Below are positions 1 through 9,515 of a stretch of 64,000 nucleotides of DNA, piece after piece; within the stretch, counting starts at the first letter, position 1; each line of letters begins with the position of its first letter. The notes beneath the pieces are model-generated. The model had not been told where the DNA came from, ran no database searches, and was given only the letters and a program-made list of their open reading frames with translations. The DNA comes from CAYLJJ01 sp964384025. GTDB taxonomy: Bacteria > Myxococcota_A > Bradymonadia > UBA7976 > UBA1532. The stretch lies in contig CAYLJJ010000013.1 of assembly GCA_964384025.1 (NCBI GenBank), forward strand, positions 26,414 to 90,413, read 5' to 3'. A program made the position numbers and the translations under genes.

Positions 1-193
1 CCAACTGATCCATCTTCAAGAGGAGGCGAGCGCTGATGATGCGCAGCTCCATAGGGCGTTCGCTGTCCGCTAGGTAGGCGCTGAGGCGCTTCTCCCCTTG
101 AGCGATCCGCTGCCAGCCGTTGAGCTCCTCGACATCGATAGAGCAGGCCAGACAGGAGAGGGCCAGGAGCCCGACACGCAGGGGATGAAACAT
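1..193 (-). CDS. Partial lipoprotein, function unknown (N-terminal 64 residues)
   Basis: Reading leftwards from an ATG at 193, an open frame runs off the window edge. It begins MFHPLRVGLLALSCLACS, a short lipoprotein signal peptide with lipobox LSCLAC, so the mature protein should begin at the second Cys and be lipid-anchored. The visible mature part is polar (IDVEELNGWQRIAQGEKRLS) and shows no domain I recognise. A GAGAGATTCTGAGA stretch just before the start could supply a weak ribosome site. The 132 bp between this start and glpK are divergent and presumably hold both promoters. Confidence 0.6.
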   Translation of the reverse strand, partial: MFHPLRVGLLALSCLACSIDVEELNGWQRIAQGEKRLSAYLADSERPMELRIISARLLLKMDQL

Positions 194-325
194 TCTCAGA
201 ATCTCTCGTTCTTCCGATGGTTTGGGACGCTAGCACCGGCTCAGATAGGCGTCAAGCCGTCCGCCTTGAGTTGAAGCCCCACCCAAGATATCAAGAAGCT
301 TCTCTAACCAGCCAGAGAGTTCCAG

Positions 326-1801
326 ATGAGATATCTCCTTGCCATCGATCAGGGCACCACCGGCAGCACCGCCCTGCTGTTGAACTCAAAGCTTGAGGTT
401 CTGGGCCGACATAACCAGGAGTTCCCACAGATCTATCCCCAGCCGGGTTGGGTAGAGCATGATCCCGAGGCGATTATCCACTCTGTTCAAGGCGCCATTC
501 AGGGTGCCTTGGAGCGAGCGGGGATCTCCGCCGAGGAGATCGCAGGCATCGGGATCACCAATCAACGAGAGACCACACTGCTTTGGGATCGTCAGGATGG
601 AACGCCCCTCTATAACGCCATTGTTTGGCAATGTCGTCGTACAGCAGCGCGCTGCCTAGCTCTTAAGGAGCAAGGGCATGAGCCCCTCTTCAGGGCGCGG
701 ACGGGGCTGCTCTTAGACCCCTACTTCAGCGGCACCAAGCTGGCTTGGCTTCTGGATGAGCTGAAGGGGGCGAGGAGCAAAGCTGAAGCGGGTAAACTCT
801 GCTTTGGCACCATCGACAGCTTCCTGGTCTGGCGACTTACGGGAGGCGGAGCCCATGTAACTGAGGTCTCCAACGCCAGTCGCACCCTGATGATGAACCT
901 CCAGGAGCTGAGCTGGGACCCTGAGTTGCTGGAGATCCTCGATATCCCCGAGGCGATCCTACCGGAGATCCGAGACAGCAGTGAGATCTACGGTCAAACA
1001 CAGGGCTTTCCAGGGCTGCCTGATGGGATCCCCATCGCCGGGATGGCGGGAGATCAACAGGCTGCCCTCTTTGGTCAGGTCTGCTTTGAGCCGGGGGAGG
1101 CCAAATGCACCTATGGCACCGGCTCTTTTCTGCTCCTCAATACAGGCTCTCAGGTGATCAGCAGCCAAAATGGTCTACTCAGCACCGTAGCTTGGAAGCG
1201 GGGCGATGAGATTTGTTACGCCCTGGAGGGCAGCGCCTTTGTCGCGGGAGCGGCGGTGCAGTGGCTCCGTGATGGTTTGAAGATCATCCAGAGCGCGCCG
1301 GAAGTTGAGGCCCTGGCACGACAGGTTCCTGACAGCGGTGGCGTTTATTTTGTCCCTGCTCTTACCGGTCTCGGCGCCCCCCACTGGAGGCCGGAGGCCC
1401 GAGGGCTGATCTCAGGTCTCAGTCGAGGGAGCAGCGCTGCTCACCTAGCGCGGGCCACTCTAGAGGGGATCGCCTTTCAAAATCACGATATTTTGCGGGC
1501 GATGGAGCGAGATTTGGGGCAGCCCCTGAGAGGCTTGCGGGTGGATGGAGGCGCCGCGGCCAATGATCTTTTGATGCAGTTTCAGTCAGATCTTCTGGGC
1601 GTAGAGCTGTTGAGGCCGACGCTGCTGGAGACCACCGCTCTGGGGGCTGCTTTCTTAGCGGGTTTGGCCTTGGGGATCTGGTCTGATCGAGAGGAGATCC
1701 GCCGAGTCTGGAAAGAGGAGCGCTGCTTTAAACCTCAGATGCCAGAAGAGGAACTCAAGCAGCGCTTAGAGGGTTGGGAGGCAGCGGTTCAAAGGAGCTA
1801 A
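326..1801 (+). CDS. glpK: Glycerol kinase
   Basis: This enzyme phosphorylates glycerol with ATP to give sn-glycerol 3-phosphate, feeding glycolysis and phospholipid synthesis. The 491-residue length is normal for the FGGY kinase family. The N-terminal phosphate loop (AIDQGTTGSTALL), the glycerol-binding NQRETTLLWDR motif, and the second nucleotide-binding element RVDGGAAANDLLMQFQ with the following TTALGAAFLAG are all present. The ATG is preceded by GAGAG. No glpF or glpD lies beside it. The next gene begins about 150 bp downstream, so it may be transcribed alone. Confidence 0.95.
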   Translation: MRYLLAIDQGTTGSTALLLNSKLEVLGRHNQEFPQIYPQPGWVEHDPEAIIHSVQGAIQGALERAGISAEEIAGIGITNQRETTLLWDRQDGTPLYNAIVWQCRRTAARCLALKEQGHEPLFRARTGLLLDPYFSGTKLAWLLDELKGARSKAEAGKLCFGTIDSFLVWRLTGGGAHVTEVSNASRTLMMNLQELSWDPELLEILDIPEAILPEIRDSSEIYGQTQGFPGLPDGIPIAGMAGDQQAALFGQVCFEPGEAKCTYGTGSFLLLNTGSQVISSQNGLLSTVAWKRGDEICYALEGSAFVAGAAVQWLRDGLKIIQSAPEVEALARQVPDSGGVYFVPALTGLGAPHWRPEARGLISGLSRGSSAAHLARATLEGIAFQNHDILRAMERDLGQPLRGLRVDGGAAANDLLMQFQSDLLGVELLRPTLLETTALGAAFLAGLALGIWSDREEIRRVWKEERCFKPQMPEEELKQRLEGWEAAVQRS

Positions 1802-1947
1802 CTTGTGGATAAGCTGCTCACCATACCCGTATTTTGAAGGAGGCGATGAGTTACGGCTGCTTGGCCCACCCATCCCCACCCTCCTCTAGGCAGCCTCATC
1901 GGAAAATTGTATTTGGCCCAAACCACAGCAGTGGAGATCATCCAAGG

Positions 1948-3117
1948 ATGAACAGACCACTCCGTCTCCTCCTCACCATCCGCAAGTTCTACCCCAGCTA
2001 CTCCGGTGCAGGGCAACGTTTCCAGGGCTATGCCCAGGGACTCCGCGCCCGAGGGATAGAGATGGAGGTCCTCTCTGCTGTTGAGGGAGAGCAGCATCTT
2101 CAGCGCCTCCCCAGCCTAGAGATCGATGGCCTTCAAATCCATCAGATCGGCGTCAAGCGGGGATGGAACTCTCCAGAGCACGGCTTCGCTACCCTCCTAC
2201 GCTGCCTACGGGAGCCCCCCGATGTGGTGCAAGCGATGGCGGAGTCTCTATTGAGCCCCTGGTTTCTGGGTCTAGGTCTCGCCCAGATTCCGGTGGTGAT
2301 CAACCACACCATGATGGGGATCCGCGTAAAGACAGGGTTGAAGGGACTCCTCCAGCCTCTCTGGTGGCGTCTACCTTTCCAGCTCACTCAAGCCGCTGTG
2401 GTCAACAGTCAGGCGATGGCAGCAGCTCTGGCGGAGCTGAAGATCTCCAGTCAGGTGATCCCCAACGGCGTCAACTTACAGCGCTTCTATCCCTCGGCGC
2501 CTGAAGAGCGCGCCCCCCTGCGCGCTCGCCTGGGCCTCCCCCCCGATGGCCCTCTACTGGTCAGTTTGGGCGGCCTTAACCCTCGGAAATCTCACGATCT
2601 GATGCTGGCGGCCTTCCTGCGCCTGCGCGCCACTCATCCACAGGCGCGGTTGCTTATCGCTGGACCTCCAGGACCCTCAGCGCATGTTGCAAGTCTCCGA
2701 CGATTTATCTCTCGGGAGGGCCTGAGTGAAGCGGTTCAACTCCCAGGGATGATCAAGGAGGTCCCTGAGCTGCTCCGAGCGGCGGATCTCTTCTGTTTTA
2801 GCTCTCGGGTAGAGGGCTTGCCCAACGCGGTCTTAGAGGCGATGGCTACAGGGCTCCCTGTTGTGCTGACTCGCTTCCTGGGTCTCAGCCCTGAGCTGGG
2901 TGAAGCGGGGCGGCACTATCTACTCAGAGAGCGCAGCTCAGAGGCCCTGGCCGAAGGGATGGATCGTCTGCTCTCCAAGCCTGAGGAGGCTCAAGCGATG
3001 GGCGCCGCTGCGCGAACCTGGATCGCTGAGACCCTGAGCCTGGAGAAATCTCTGGACCTCTACGCAAATCTTTATCAGCGTATGGCTCAAGCCAGCCAGC
3101 TCAGGAGAAGCCGATGA
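1948..3117 (+). CDS. GT4-family glycosyltransferase
   Basis: A GT-B fold retaining glycosyltransferase of about 389 residues. The N-terminal half has the acceptor-domain pattern (RKFYPSYSGAGQRFQGYA). The C-terminal half has the nucleotide-sugar site: LVSLGGLNPRKSHDLM, GPPGPSAHVASL, and the E-x7-E signature in EGLPNAVLEAMATGLPVV. An upstream in-frame ATG at 1834 would add 38 poorly conserved residues. I prefer the ATG at 1948 because AAGG precedes it and the protein then starts directly at the first beta strand. The 3' end overlaps the acyl carrier protein gene by 4 bp (ATGA), so the two are probably co-translated. Donor and acceptor cannot be told from sequence. Confidence 0.9.
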   Translation: MNRPLRLLLTIRKFYPSYSGAGQRFQGYAQGLRARGIEMEVLSAVEGEQHLQRLPSLEIDGLQIHQIGVKRGWNSPEHGFATLLRCLREPPDVVQAMAESLLSPWFLGLGLAQIPVVINHTMMGIRVKTGLKGLLQPLWWRLPFQLTQAAVVNSQAMAAALAELKISSQVIPNGVNLQRFYPSAPEERAPLRARLGLPPDGPLLVSLGGLNPRKSHDLMLAAFLRLRATHPQARLLIAGPPGPSAHVASLRRFISREGLSEAVQLPGMIKEVPELLRAADLFCFSSRVEGLPNAVLEAMATGLPVVLTRFLGLSPELGEAGRHYLLRERSSEALAEGMDRLLSKPEEAQAMGAAARTWIAETLSLEKSLDLYANLYQRMAQASQLRRSR

Positions 3118-3383
3118 AACGCCCAGAGGCGATGAGCCTCCTCAAATCAACCTTCCAAGAGGGTTTTCCAGATCGTCAGCTCCCCGAGGAGGAGGAGGCC
3201 CTCTTAGGGGCTGATGCCACCCTCGATTCTATGGATCTGGTCAACTTCGTGGCCGATGTGGAGGAGGCTCTTGAGGAGCGCGGGCAAAGCATAGTGTTGG
3301 CCGATGAGCGCGCCCTCTCTCGCAGCCGAAGCCCCTTTCGCAGCCTCGCTGCGCTGGCGGACTATCTGGTTGAGGTCACCTGA
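3114..3383 (+). CDS. Acyl carrier protein
   Basis: A 89-residue phosphopantetheine carrier. The attachment motif is LDSMDLVNFVADVEE with Ser39 as the predicted 4'-phosphopantetheine site; the surrounding sequence is acidic, as in type II carrier proteins. The last part (SLAALADYLVEVT) is the usual final helix. It overlaps the glycosyltransferase by 4 bp and is followed after 3 bp by an SDR reductase and then an AMP-forming ligase. Inference: the ligase loads an acid onto this carrier and the SDR reduces a beta-keto group. No ketosynthase is visible nearby. Confidence 0.85.
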   Translation: MKRPEAMSLLKSTFQEGFPDRQLPEEEEALLGADATLDSMDLVNFVADVEEALEERGQSIVLADERALSRSRSPFRSLAALADYLVEVT

Positions 3384-3386
3384 CTT

Positions 3387-4106
3387 ATGCCTCAAGAGGG
3401 AGCTTTTAAGGGCCAAACAATCTTGATCACCGGCGCCAGCCGAGGCATCGGCGCCTATCTGCGTCAGCGCTTCCGTGATCAGGGGGCTTGGGTGGCCGCC
3501 TGCGCACGCAGCATGGCGCCCGCTGAGGATGAGGGGGGCTGGGATTGCCCTCTCGATGTCACCGATGAGGGGGCGGTGCGGGCTTGGGTGCGTGGCGCTC
3601 ATCGCCGCAGCGATCGCCTAGATGTCCTGATCAATAACGCCGGCGCCGCTCAGATGAATCATGCTCTGCTCACGCCCCTCTCCGCTCTACGAGGGGTCTT
3701 AGAGCTGAACTATCTGGCGGCCTTCAGCGCCAGCCGAGAGGCCGCCAAGCTGATGCGCCGCGCCCGCTACGGCCGCATCATCAATCTCAGCACCATCGCG
3801 GTCCCTCTGCTCCTAGAGGGGGAGATGGCCTATGCCGCCTCCAAGGCTGCTCTAGAGACAGCCACCCGTATCCTGGCACGAGAGCTGGCGCCGATGGGGA
3901 TCACCTGCAATCTGGTGGGACCCAGTCCTGTGGATACAGATCTCATCCGCGGAGTCCCCAAAGCGAAGTTAGAGGCTCTGCTTGAGCAGCTCCCTCTGGG
4001 TAAGATGGCGAGCGTCGAAGATGTAGCCTACGCTATAGAGTTCTTCGCCCGCCCTGAGGCGGCGCAGCTGACCGCCCAGACCCTCTACTTGGGAGGCGCC
4101 TCTTGA
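3387..4106 (+). CDS. SDR-family 3-oxoacyl-ACP reductase-like protein
   Basis: A 239-residue classical short-chain dehydrogenase/reductase of the FabG type. It has the NAD(P) glycine motif TGASRGIG near residue 12, the structural NNAG motif (LINNAGAA), the catalytic Ser in NLSTIAV and the Tyr-x3-Lys pair in YAASK, with the typical MGITCNLVGPSPVDT stretch after it. It sits 3 bp after the carrier protein stop and overlaps the next ligase gene, so a role on ACP-bound substrate is likely. Direction and substrate are inferred. Confidence 0.88.
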   Translation: MPQEGAFKGQTILITGASRGIGAYLRQRFRDQGAWVAACARSMAPAEDEGGWDCPLDVTDEGAVRAWVRGAHRRSDRLDVLINNAGAAQMNHALLTPLSALRGVLELNYLAAFSASREAAKLMRRARYGRIINLSTIAVPLLLEGEMAYAASKAALETATRILARELAPMGITCNLVGPSPVDTDLIRGVPKAKLEALLEQLPLGKMASVEDVAYAIEFFARPEAAQLTAQTLYLGGAS

Positions 4107-5422
4107 GCTGGCTCCTTGAAGCCCTGGCGCGTGGCGGTGAGGGGCAGGCGCTCTGGAGCCCTGAGGGGGGGCTCAACTATTCAGAACTCTTGGAAAAGGT
4201 GGAGGCCCTACGGCAGCGTCTGCGCACCTGGCCGGGGCGAGTCTTTGCCTTTCAGGGGGGGTTCTCGGCAGAGCTGATCGTCCGCCTCCTGGCCCTCTTT
4301 CTTGAGGAGCGTGTCGCTGTACCTCTGGCCCCCAGCGTCAAAGGTGAGCTGGAGCAGGCCCTTGACGTGCTGCCTCTGGATGGCTTCTGGCCTGAGGGGA
4401 CCCCGCTGACAACACCCCCTCAGGCGATGGGGCCTGCACGACACCCGCTCCTCGACACCCTCTCGGGAGCGGGCCTGGTGATCCTGACCTCCGGCTCTAC
4501 CGGGCGCCCCAAGCTGATCCTGCATGATGTTAAGCGCCTCTTCGCTCCTTTGATGCACCCTCGTAACTCCTATCGGGTCCTCTCCTTCCTGCTCCCTGAT
4601 CATATGGGGGGTATTCAGACCCTTATGGGGACCCTCACCTCAGGGGGCTGTTTGATTCCACCCGGCCTACGCGATCCAGAAGGGATCTGCGCGCGGGTAG
4701 AGGCAGCGCGAGTCAGCCTACTTCCTGTAACCCCCTCTTTCCTCAACCTGCTGCTGCTCTCAGAAGCTTGGCGTCGCTTTGATTGCAGCAGCCTCCGGGT
4801 GATCTCCTATGGCACAGAGGTGATGCCTGAGCAGAGCCTTAAGGCGGCGGTGCGCGCCTTTCCGGGGGTCCGCTTCCTTCAACTCTATGGCTCCAGCGAG
4901 TTGGGCATCCTGCGCAGCCGCTCTGAGGCTCCAGATTCTCCCTGGATGCGCTTTGAGGGGGTCGAGCTGCGCGTCGATGAGGGCCGCCTCTGGCTGCGAG
5001 GTCCTGACTCGATGCTGGGCTACCTAAGCGGAGAGCCCAGGGGCTTTGATGCCGCAGGCTGGTATGACACTGGAGACCGTGTGGAGCAGCGTGGAGAGTG
5101 GCTCCGGATCCTGGGGCGAGAGCTGGAGCTGATCAATGTAGGGGGCCAGAAGGTCTACCCCGCTGAGGTGGAGGAGGTTCTCTTGAGCCTAGAGGGGGTC
5201 AAAGATTGTGTGGTCTATGGTAGCCCTCATCCGCTGATGGGTCAGGTCCCGATGGCACGGGTCTCTCTCTCGACCAAGGAGGGAGCCTCCAGCTTTAAGC
5301 GTCGTATGCGCCAAGCTCTCAGGACGCGTTTAGAGCCATATAAGATCCCGGTGCGGGTGGAGCGAGTGGAGTCGGTGGTGGGGAGGCGCTTCAAGCGCGT
5401 CCGAGGTGCTGCTCCTCATTGA
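4103..5422 (+). CDS. AMP-dependent acyl synthetase/ligase
   Basis: A member of the ANL superfamily that activates a carboxylic acid as acyl-AMP and passes it to CoA or a carrier protein. Core motifs are the P-loop LTSGSTGRPKLILHD, QLYGSSELG, the YDTGDR hinge and the C-terminal GGQKVYPAEVEEVL lysine loop. At 439 residues it is shorter than most family members (about 500), mainly in the N-terminal part. The start is TTG at 4103: GGGAGG lies six bases upstream and the TTG overlaps the SDR stop codon (TTGA), implying translational coupling. It probably loads the adjacent ACP. Confidence 0.87.
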   Translation: MSWLLEALARGGEGQALWSPEGGLNYSELLEKVEALRQRLRTWPGRVFAFQGGFSAELIVRLLALFLEERVAVPLAPSVKGELEQALDVLPLDGFWPEGTPLTTPPQAMGPARHPLLDTLSGAGLVILTSGSTGRPKLILHDVKRLFAPLMHPRNSYRVLSFLLPDHMGGIQTLMGTLTSGGCLIPPGLRDPEGICARVEAARVSLLPVTPSFLNLLLLSEAWRRFDCSSLRVISYGTEVMPEQSLKAAVRAFPGVRFLQLYGSSELGILRSRSEAPDSPWMRFEGVELRVDEGRLWLRGPDSMLGYLSGEPRGFDAAGWYDTGDRVEQRGEWLRILGRELELINVGGQKVYPAEVEEVLLSLEGVKDCVVYGSPHPLMGQVPMARVSLSTKEGASSFKRRMRQALRTRLEPYKIPVRVERVESVVGRRFKRVRGAAPH

Positions 5423-5453
5423 AGTTATAGGGCTTTCTTGCTATGTCGCCCTT

Positions 5454-6254
5454 ATGAGTATCCTGCGCACCTCCTGGCTGCCTCTCCTCGCTCTGATCAT
5501 CGTTGGAACCCTCTGGTGGTTTCGCCCAGGCGGGATAGAGGGCCCTCGCCCTAAGCCTGTTTCTCCCGAAGGGAAGCGCTTTGAGCACAGCGAATTCAGC
5601 GCAATCCTCAAAGGCTTGGCTGCTCAAGAGGAGATCGACTATGCGGCGCTCCGTCAAGCTCCAGAAGCTCTCGATCACTATCTGGGACAGCTGCGGGCCA
5701 CCAGCCCCAAAAGCGCCCCGCACCGCTTTAAGACCCCTGAAGATCGTCTAGCCTATTACCTAAACGCTTATAACGCTTTCGCTCTGGCGGCGATTCGAGA
5801 TCACTGCCCTCTAGAGAGCGTCCAGAGCCTCTATCTCATGGATGGCTTCTTCTGGCGGATCTCCTTTCTCATGGGAGAGCTGGAGATCACTTTAGGCGAT
5901 CTAGAAGCAGAGCAGATCTCTGAGTTGGTTCAAGGGCAAGGGGCGGTGCGTCTGGCCCTGATCAAAGGGGCTAAGAGTTCCCCTCCCTATCTCCCCGAAG
6001 CCTATGAGGGAGAGCGGCTCAAAGAGCAGCTTGAGAAGGCCGCGCGCCGCGCGCTTAAGCGCCCTCAAATCCTTAAACGAGAGGGGGAGGTCCTCAAGAT
6101 CAACCCCATCTTCTCTTGGTATCAGAGAGACTTTGGGCAGGATCCAAAGGTCTTTATCAAGGCCCTGGCTCCCGCTGCCCTGGAGGGAGATCCCAGGCTG
6201 GAGGAGCAGGACTTTGACTGGTCCCTGAACGGTCGCTGTAGCGCCACCCCCTAA
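5454..6254 (+). CDS. DUF547 domain protein with N-terminal membrane anchor
   Basis: About 266 residues. An N-terminal hydrophobic segment (TSWLPLLALIIVGTLWWF) is a signal anchor, followed by a DUF547 domain with the family hallmarks YYLNAYNAFALAAI and NPIFSWYQRDF. DUF547 proteins are widespread and of unknown biochemical function. An earlier in-frame start at 5406 lies inside the ligase gene; the ATG at 5454 gives a normal anchor and is preferred. It is tightly spaced to the membrane protein downstream. Confidence 0.8.
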   Translation: MSILRTSWLPLLALIIVGTLWWFRPGGIEGPRPKPVSPEGKRFEHSEFSAILKGLAAQEEIDYAALRQAPEALDHYLGQLRATSPKSAPHRFKTPEDRLAYYLNAYNAFALAAIRDHCPLESVQSLYLMDGFFWRISFLMGELEITLGDLEAEQISELVQGQGAVRLALIKGAKSSPPYLPEAYEGERLKEQLEKAARRALKRPQILKREGEVLKINPIFSWYQRDFGQDPKVFIKALAPAALEGDPRLEEQDFDWSLNGRCSATP

Positions 6255-6273
6255 AAGAGATCCTAAAGAGATT

Positions 6274-7638
6274 ATGCGCAAGACCCTCATCCTCTCCCTC
6301 ATCGGCTTGGCGATCTTCGCCGCCTTCGCAGGCCCCCGCCTCCTGATCCACAGCAAAGATAACCACTTCGTCTATCTCGCTGATGCCTTCCTCCACGGTC
6401 AGACCGAGGTGACCCGTATCCCCCATCACCAAAATGACTGGGCCACCTACGTTGAGCTTGAACTTAAAGGAAAATCAAAGGAGCAGCATGGGGAGCGGGT
6501 CAAAGGCTTCTTTACGCGTCGCTCTAAAAAGCGAGATGAGTTTCGTTTGCTCTCTGGTGAAGAGATTCAGATCCCTCACCGGGATCGAGGTGAGAGCAAA
6601 GATCACCGCTTTGTCTCCTTTCCTCCAGGTCCTGCCGTCGCCATGATGCCTCTGGTCCTCTTGACCGGCTATGGTACCAATGATGTGATCTTTACGATCC
6701 TCTTCTCAGCGATGAACCTGGGGCTGATCTTCCTCCTGCTCCAGTGGCTCTCCCAAAATGGCCATTCAAAGCGCAGCGAGAGAGAGAACCTCTGGTTGAG
6801 CGTGCTCTTTGGCTTTGGTACCGCGCATCTCTGGTGTTCTGTCCTGGGACGGGTCTGGTTTACTGCTCTGATCCTGGGAGTGACCTTTAACCTACTCTAT
6901 ATCTATTTCTCCATTGGAGCGCGCAAGCCTTTGCTCGCAGGGATTGCGTTGGCGGCAGCCTTCTCGACGCGAGCGAGCCTGCTCTTCGCGGCGGTCTTCT
7001 TCTATATGGAGCTGTTCTTCCCCCCGCGGGGAGCGCGTCTCCCTCGTAAGGAGCTGCTCCGCAGCCTGCTGCTCTTCTCGCTGCCTCCGCTCTTGGTGGG
7101 CCTAAGCCTCCTTTATTACAACTATGTTCGCTTTGAAGATGCCTTGGAGTTTGGTCACAGCTATCTAGCGGGAGGGACGATCCCTCGCATCCGTGACTTT
7201 GGGATGTTCCACCCTGCCTTCCTCAATCGCAACCTCACCGCTGCTCTGACCCTGCTCCCTCGCGTCATCGACCACGCCCCCTATATCCAGATCAGCAAAC
7301 ATGGTCTCAGCATCTTCCTGACCACTCCAGCTTTGCTGCTTCTCCTCTGGCCCAAAGAGCGCAGCAGCCTCGCTCGGCGCCTTGGGATCACGGCGGCGCT
7401 GATCGCCCTGCCCATCGCCTTCTATCAAAATACAGGTTGGGAGCAGTTTGGCTTTCGCTTCATTCTGGACTTTCTGCCCTACCTGATCCTCTGCTTGGCC
7501 CTGGGTGGGGTTCGACTCGGTCGTAAGTTCAAGGCCCTGATCATCGCTGGAATCTTGGTCAATGCCCTGGGAGCAGGAACCTTTCATCGGGTGGGTAAGC
7601 TCTATGCAGACTTCATGTGTGAAGAGCCTCGACGCTGA
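6274..7638 (+). CDS. Polytopic membrane protein, GT-C-like
   Basis: A 454-residue integral membrane protein. After a first transmembrane helix (LILSLIGLAIFAAFAG) there is a conserved-looking extracytoplasmic loop containing HFVYLADAFLHGQTEV, then roughly eight more hydrophobic segments. An aspartate-containing first loop followed by many helices recalls GT-C glycosyltransferases or mannosyltransferases, but no motif is decisive. It lies 19 bp behind the DUF547 gene with an AAAGAG ribosome site, at the end of the glycosyltransferase/ACP/ligase run, which fits a lipid- or glycan-modifying pathway. Function unproven. Confidence 0.75.
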   Translation: MRKTLILSLIGLAIFAAFAGPRLLIHSKDNHFVYLADAFLHGQTEVTRIPHHQNDWATYVELELKGKSKEQHGERVKGFFTRRSKKRDEFRLLSGEEIQIPHRDRGESKDHRFVSFPPGPAVAMMPLVLLTGYGTNDVIFTILFSAMNLGLIFLLLQWLSQNGHSKRSERENLWLSVLFGFGTAHLWCSVLGRVWFTALILGVTFNLLYIYFSIGARKPLLAGIALAAAFSTRASLLFAAVFFYMELFFPPRGARLPRKELLRSLLLFSLPPLLVGLSLLYYNYVRFEDALEFGHSYLAGGTIPRIRDFGMFHPAFLNRNLTAALTLLPRVIDHAPYIQISKHGLSIFLTTPALLLLLWPKERSSLARRLGITAALIALPIAFYQNTGWEQFGFRFILDFLPYLILCLALGGVRLGRKFKALIIAGILVNALGAGTFHRVGKLYADFMCEEPRR

Positions 7639-7709
7639 TTCCAAATTTGAGAATGAGTGCTGTGTAGTTCACTATTGCTTCAAGACCGAGCCTGAGACAG
7701 AGGGAGAGA

Positions 7710-9515
7710 ATGCTACGGGATCATCCAAAGAGCGTCCTGGTCCTTGAGGAGAACCCCAAGATCGCACAGAAGCTGCTTGAGATCCTCAGCCTAGAGGGCT
7801 TCCGTGTTGAGAGCGCAGGAGAGGCTCAGACAGCGCTCGAGAGAGCCCAGGAGTTGCAGCCAGAGTTTGTCTTGATGGAGTACCTGCTCCCAGGTGCGGA
7901 GGATGGAGCCCTCATCGAGGCCCTTCAAGTTCAGAGCCCTAAGAGTCAAATTCTGGTGATGGCCGCTTCTCCCAGCGTGCGAGATCGTTTGATGGCCAAG
8001 GGCCTGAGGGTTGAGGGCTTCCTCTTAAAGCCTTTTCGACGCTTGGCGCTGCTCGAGGCCCTGAAAGATCTACAGGGAGAGCGCTTAGACCCTGAGCTGA
8101 GCCCGGTAGAGACCGAGCACGATCTGCGAGGTTTCCTGAGCCCTATGCGCCCTCTAAACCTGCTCCTCCTGAGGCTGTTGCGGGAGGGAGCCACTGGGAT
8201 CCTGCGTCTAGAGCGAGATGGGATCTGCCGTCACCTCTATCTGCTTAATGGTCTCCCTGTCTCTGCTGAGAGCAACCTCCTCGATGAAACCCTCGGTCGC
8301 TATCTCGTTCAACGCAAGATCATCAATGAGGAGCAGTATCAGGCGATCGAGCGCTATCGTAAAGCCTGGGATCTGCGCCAGGGAGAGGCTCTGTTGGCGT
8401 TGGAGCTGCTCAGCCAAGTGCAGCTCTATGGCCTCCTGAGGGCGCAGGTGAGAGAGCGAGCGCTCCACTGCTTTGCTTGGGAGGGAGCACGCTTCTCTTT
8501 TCGGGCAGAGGAGCGCTTCTTGGATGAGCGTCCTCTCTTTCCGCTCAACCCCATCAGCCTCAGCATTGAGGCGCTCCTGCGCAGGGACTCCTCAGCGCAG
8601 TTGGAGCAGCTCTATCATCGCCATCAGAAGCACAAGCTCTCTCCAGGCCCCCTCTTGGAAGAGCTGTCTACCTATATCGATCGCCTCCACTCTCCTGGCC
8701 TCCTCAGCGCGCTCTTTAGAGGAGGCTGTAGCCCCGCTGAGCTGTTGAGCTGTCTAGGTTGGAGCCCCTCAAGGGTTCAGGGGATGGTGCAAGCGCTGAT
8801 GGAGTTGGGGCTTTTGCAAAGCTTTGAGCCTCTAGAAGAGGAGGAGACTTTAAGAGAGCTGGGGGCTTGCCCTGCGTTCTTAGATCCACGCATGGAGCCT
8901 GAACCCCCCGCTGAAGATCCTCAGGCGGCCCAAGTCTTCAAGGCTTATCTCAGGGGCCGAGGAGATCACTACTCCGCTCTGGGCCTGGAGCCTGGAGCGG
9001 ATCTGCGTAGCCTCGAGGCAGCTTGGTTGACGGTCAACCGCAGCTTTCACCCTGATCGACTGGCCAAACATCCGGACGCTGAGGTAAGGGAGCGAGCCAA
9101 GGAGGTCTTCTTGAGGGCCAGCTTGGCTTTTAAGGTCCTATCCAAATCAGCGTCCCGAGAGGCCCATCTGCGAGAACTGAAGTTGAAGTCCAAGGTCCTT
9201 CCTCAGATCGACGCTCGCGAGGAGTTTGCTCGCGGGCAGCATCTGCTCCAGGAGAAAGAGCATCAGGGCGCCTGTCAGGCCTTTGCCCGAGCCTGCTCTG
9301 CTGCTCCTGAACAAGCTCTCTATGAGATGCACTTGGGCTGGGCGACCTTCCTGGCTGCTGAGGGGACCGCTGCTCAAAGAAAGGGAGAGGCTATCTTGCT
9401 CCGAGCTTTAGAGCGAGCACCGGGCTCTGCCATTGGCCAGAGCTTCCTCTCCAGGCTCTACCTCTCCACAAAACAAGAGCCTTTGGATAAACCATCAGGA
9501 GGGCTCGGTGGCTGA
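7710..9515 (+). CDS. Pseudo-receiver / DUF4388 / J-domain / TPR protein
   Basis: A 601-residue cytoplasmic signalling protein. Residues 7-110 form a CheY-like receiver in which the acidic pair is EEN, the phospho-acceptor Asp is replaced by Glu57 (VLMEYLLPG), and the conserved Thr is Ala, while Lys107 remains (LLKPF). It therefore probably cannot be phosphorylated normally and may mimic an active state. Residues about 135-235 match DUF4388 (PATAN-like; LRLERDGICRHLYLLNG). Around residues 415-490 is a J-domain with the HPD motif at about 447 (SFHPDRLAKHP), which could recruit an Hsp70. Helical repeats end the protein. AGGGAGAG precedes the ATG. It overlaps the FHA gene by 8 bp. Confidence 0.85.
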   Translation: MLRDHPKSVLVLEENPKIAQKLLEILSLEGFRVESAGEAQTALERAQELQPEFVLMEYLLPGAEDGALIEALQVQSPKSQILVMAASPSVRDRLMAKGLRVEGFLLKPFRRLALLEALKDLQGERLDPELSPVETEHDLRGFLSPMRPLNLLLLRLLREGATGILRLERDGICRHLYLLNGLPVSAESNLLDETLGRYLVQRKIINEEQYQAIERYRKAWDLRQGEALLALELLSQVQLYGLLRAQVRERALHCFAWEGARFSFRAEERFLDERPLFPLNPISLSIEALLRRDSSAQLEQLYHRHQKHKLSPGPLLEELSTYIDRLHSPGLLSALFRGGCSPAELLSCLGWSPSRVQGMVQALMELGLLQSFEPLEEEETLRELGACPAFLDPRMEPEPPAEDPQAAQVFKAYLRGRGDHYSALGLEPGADLRSLEAAWLTVNRSFHPDRLAKHPDAEVRERAKEVFLRASLAFKVLSKSASREAHLRELKLKSKVLPQIDAREEFARGQHLLQEKEHQGACQAFARACSAAPEQALYEMHLGWATFLAAEGTAAQRKGEAILLRALERAPGSAIGQSFLSRLYLSTKQEPLDKPSGGLGG

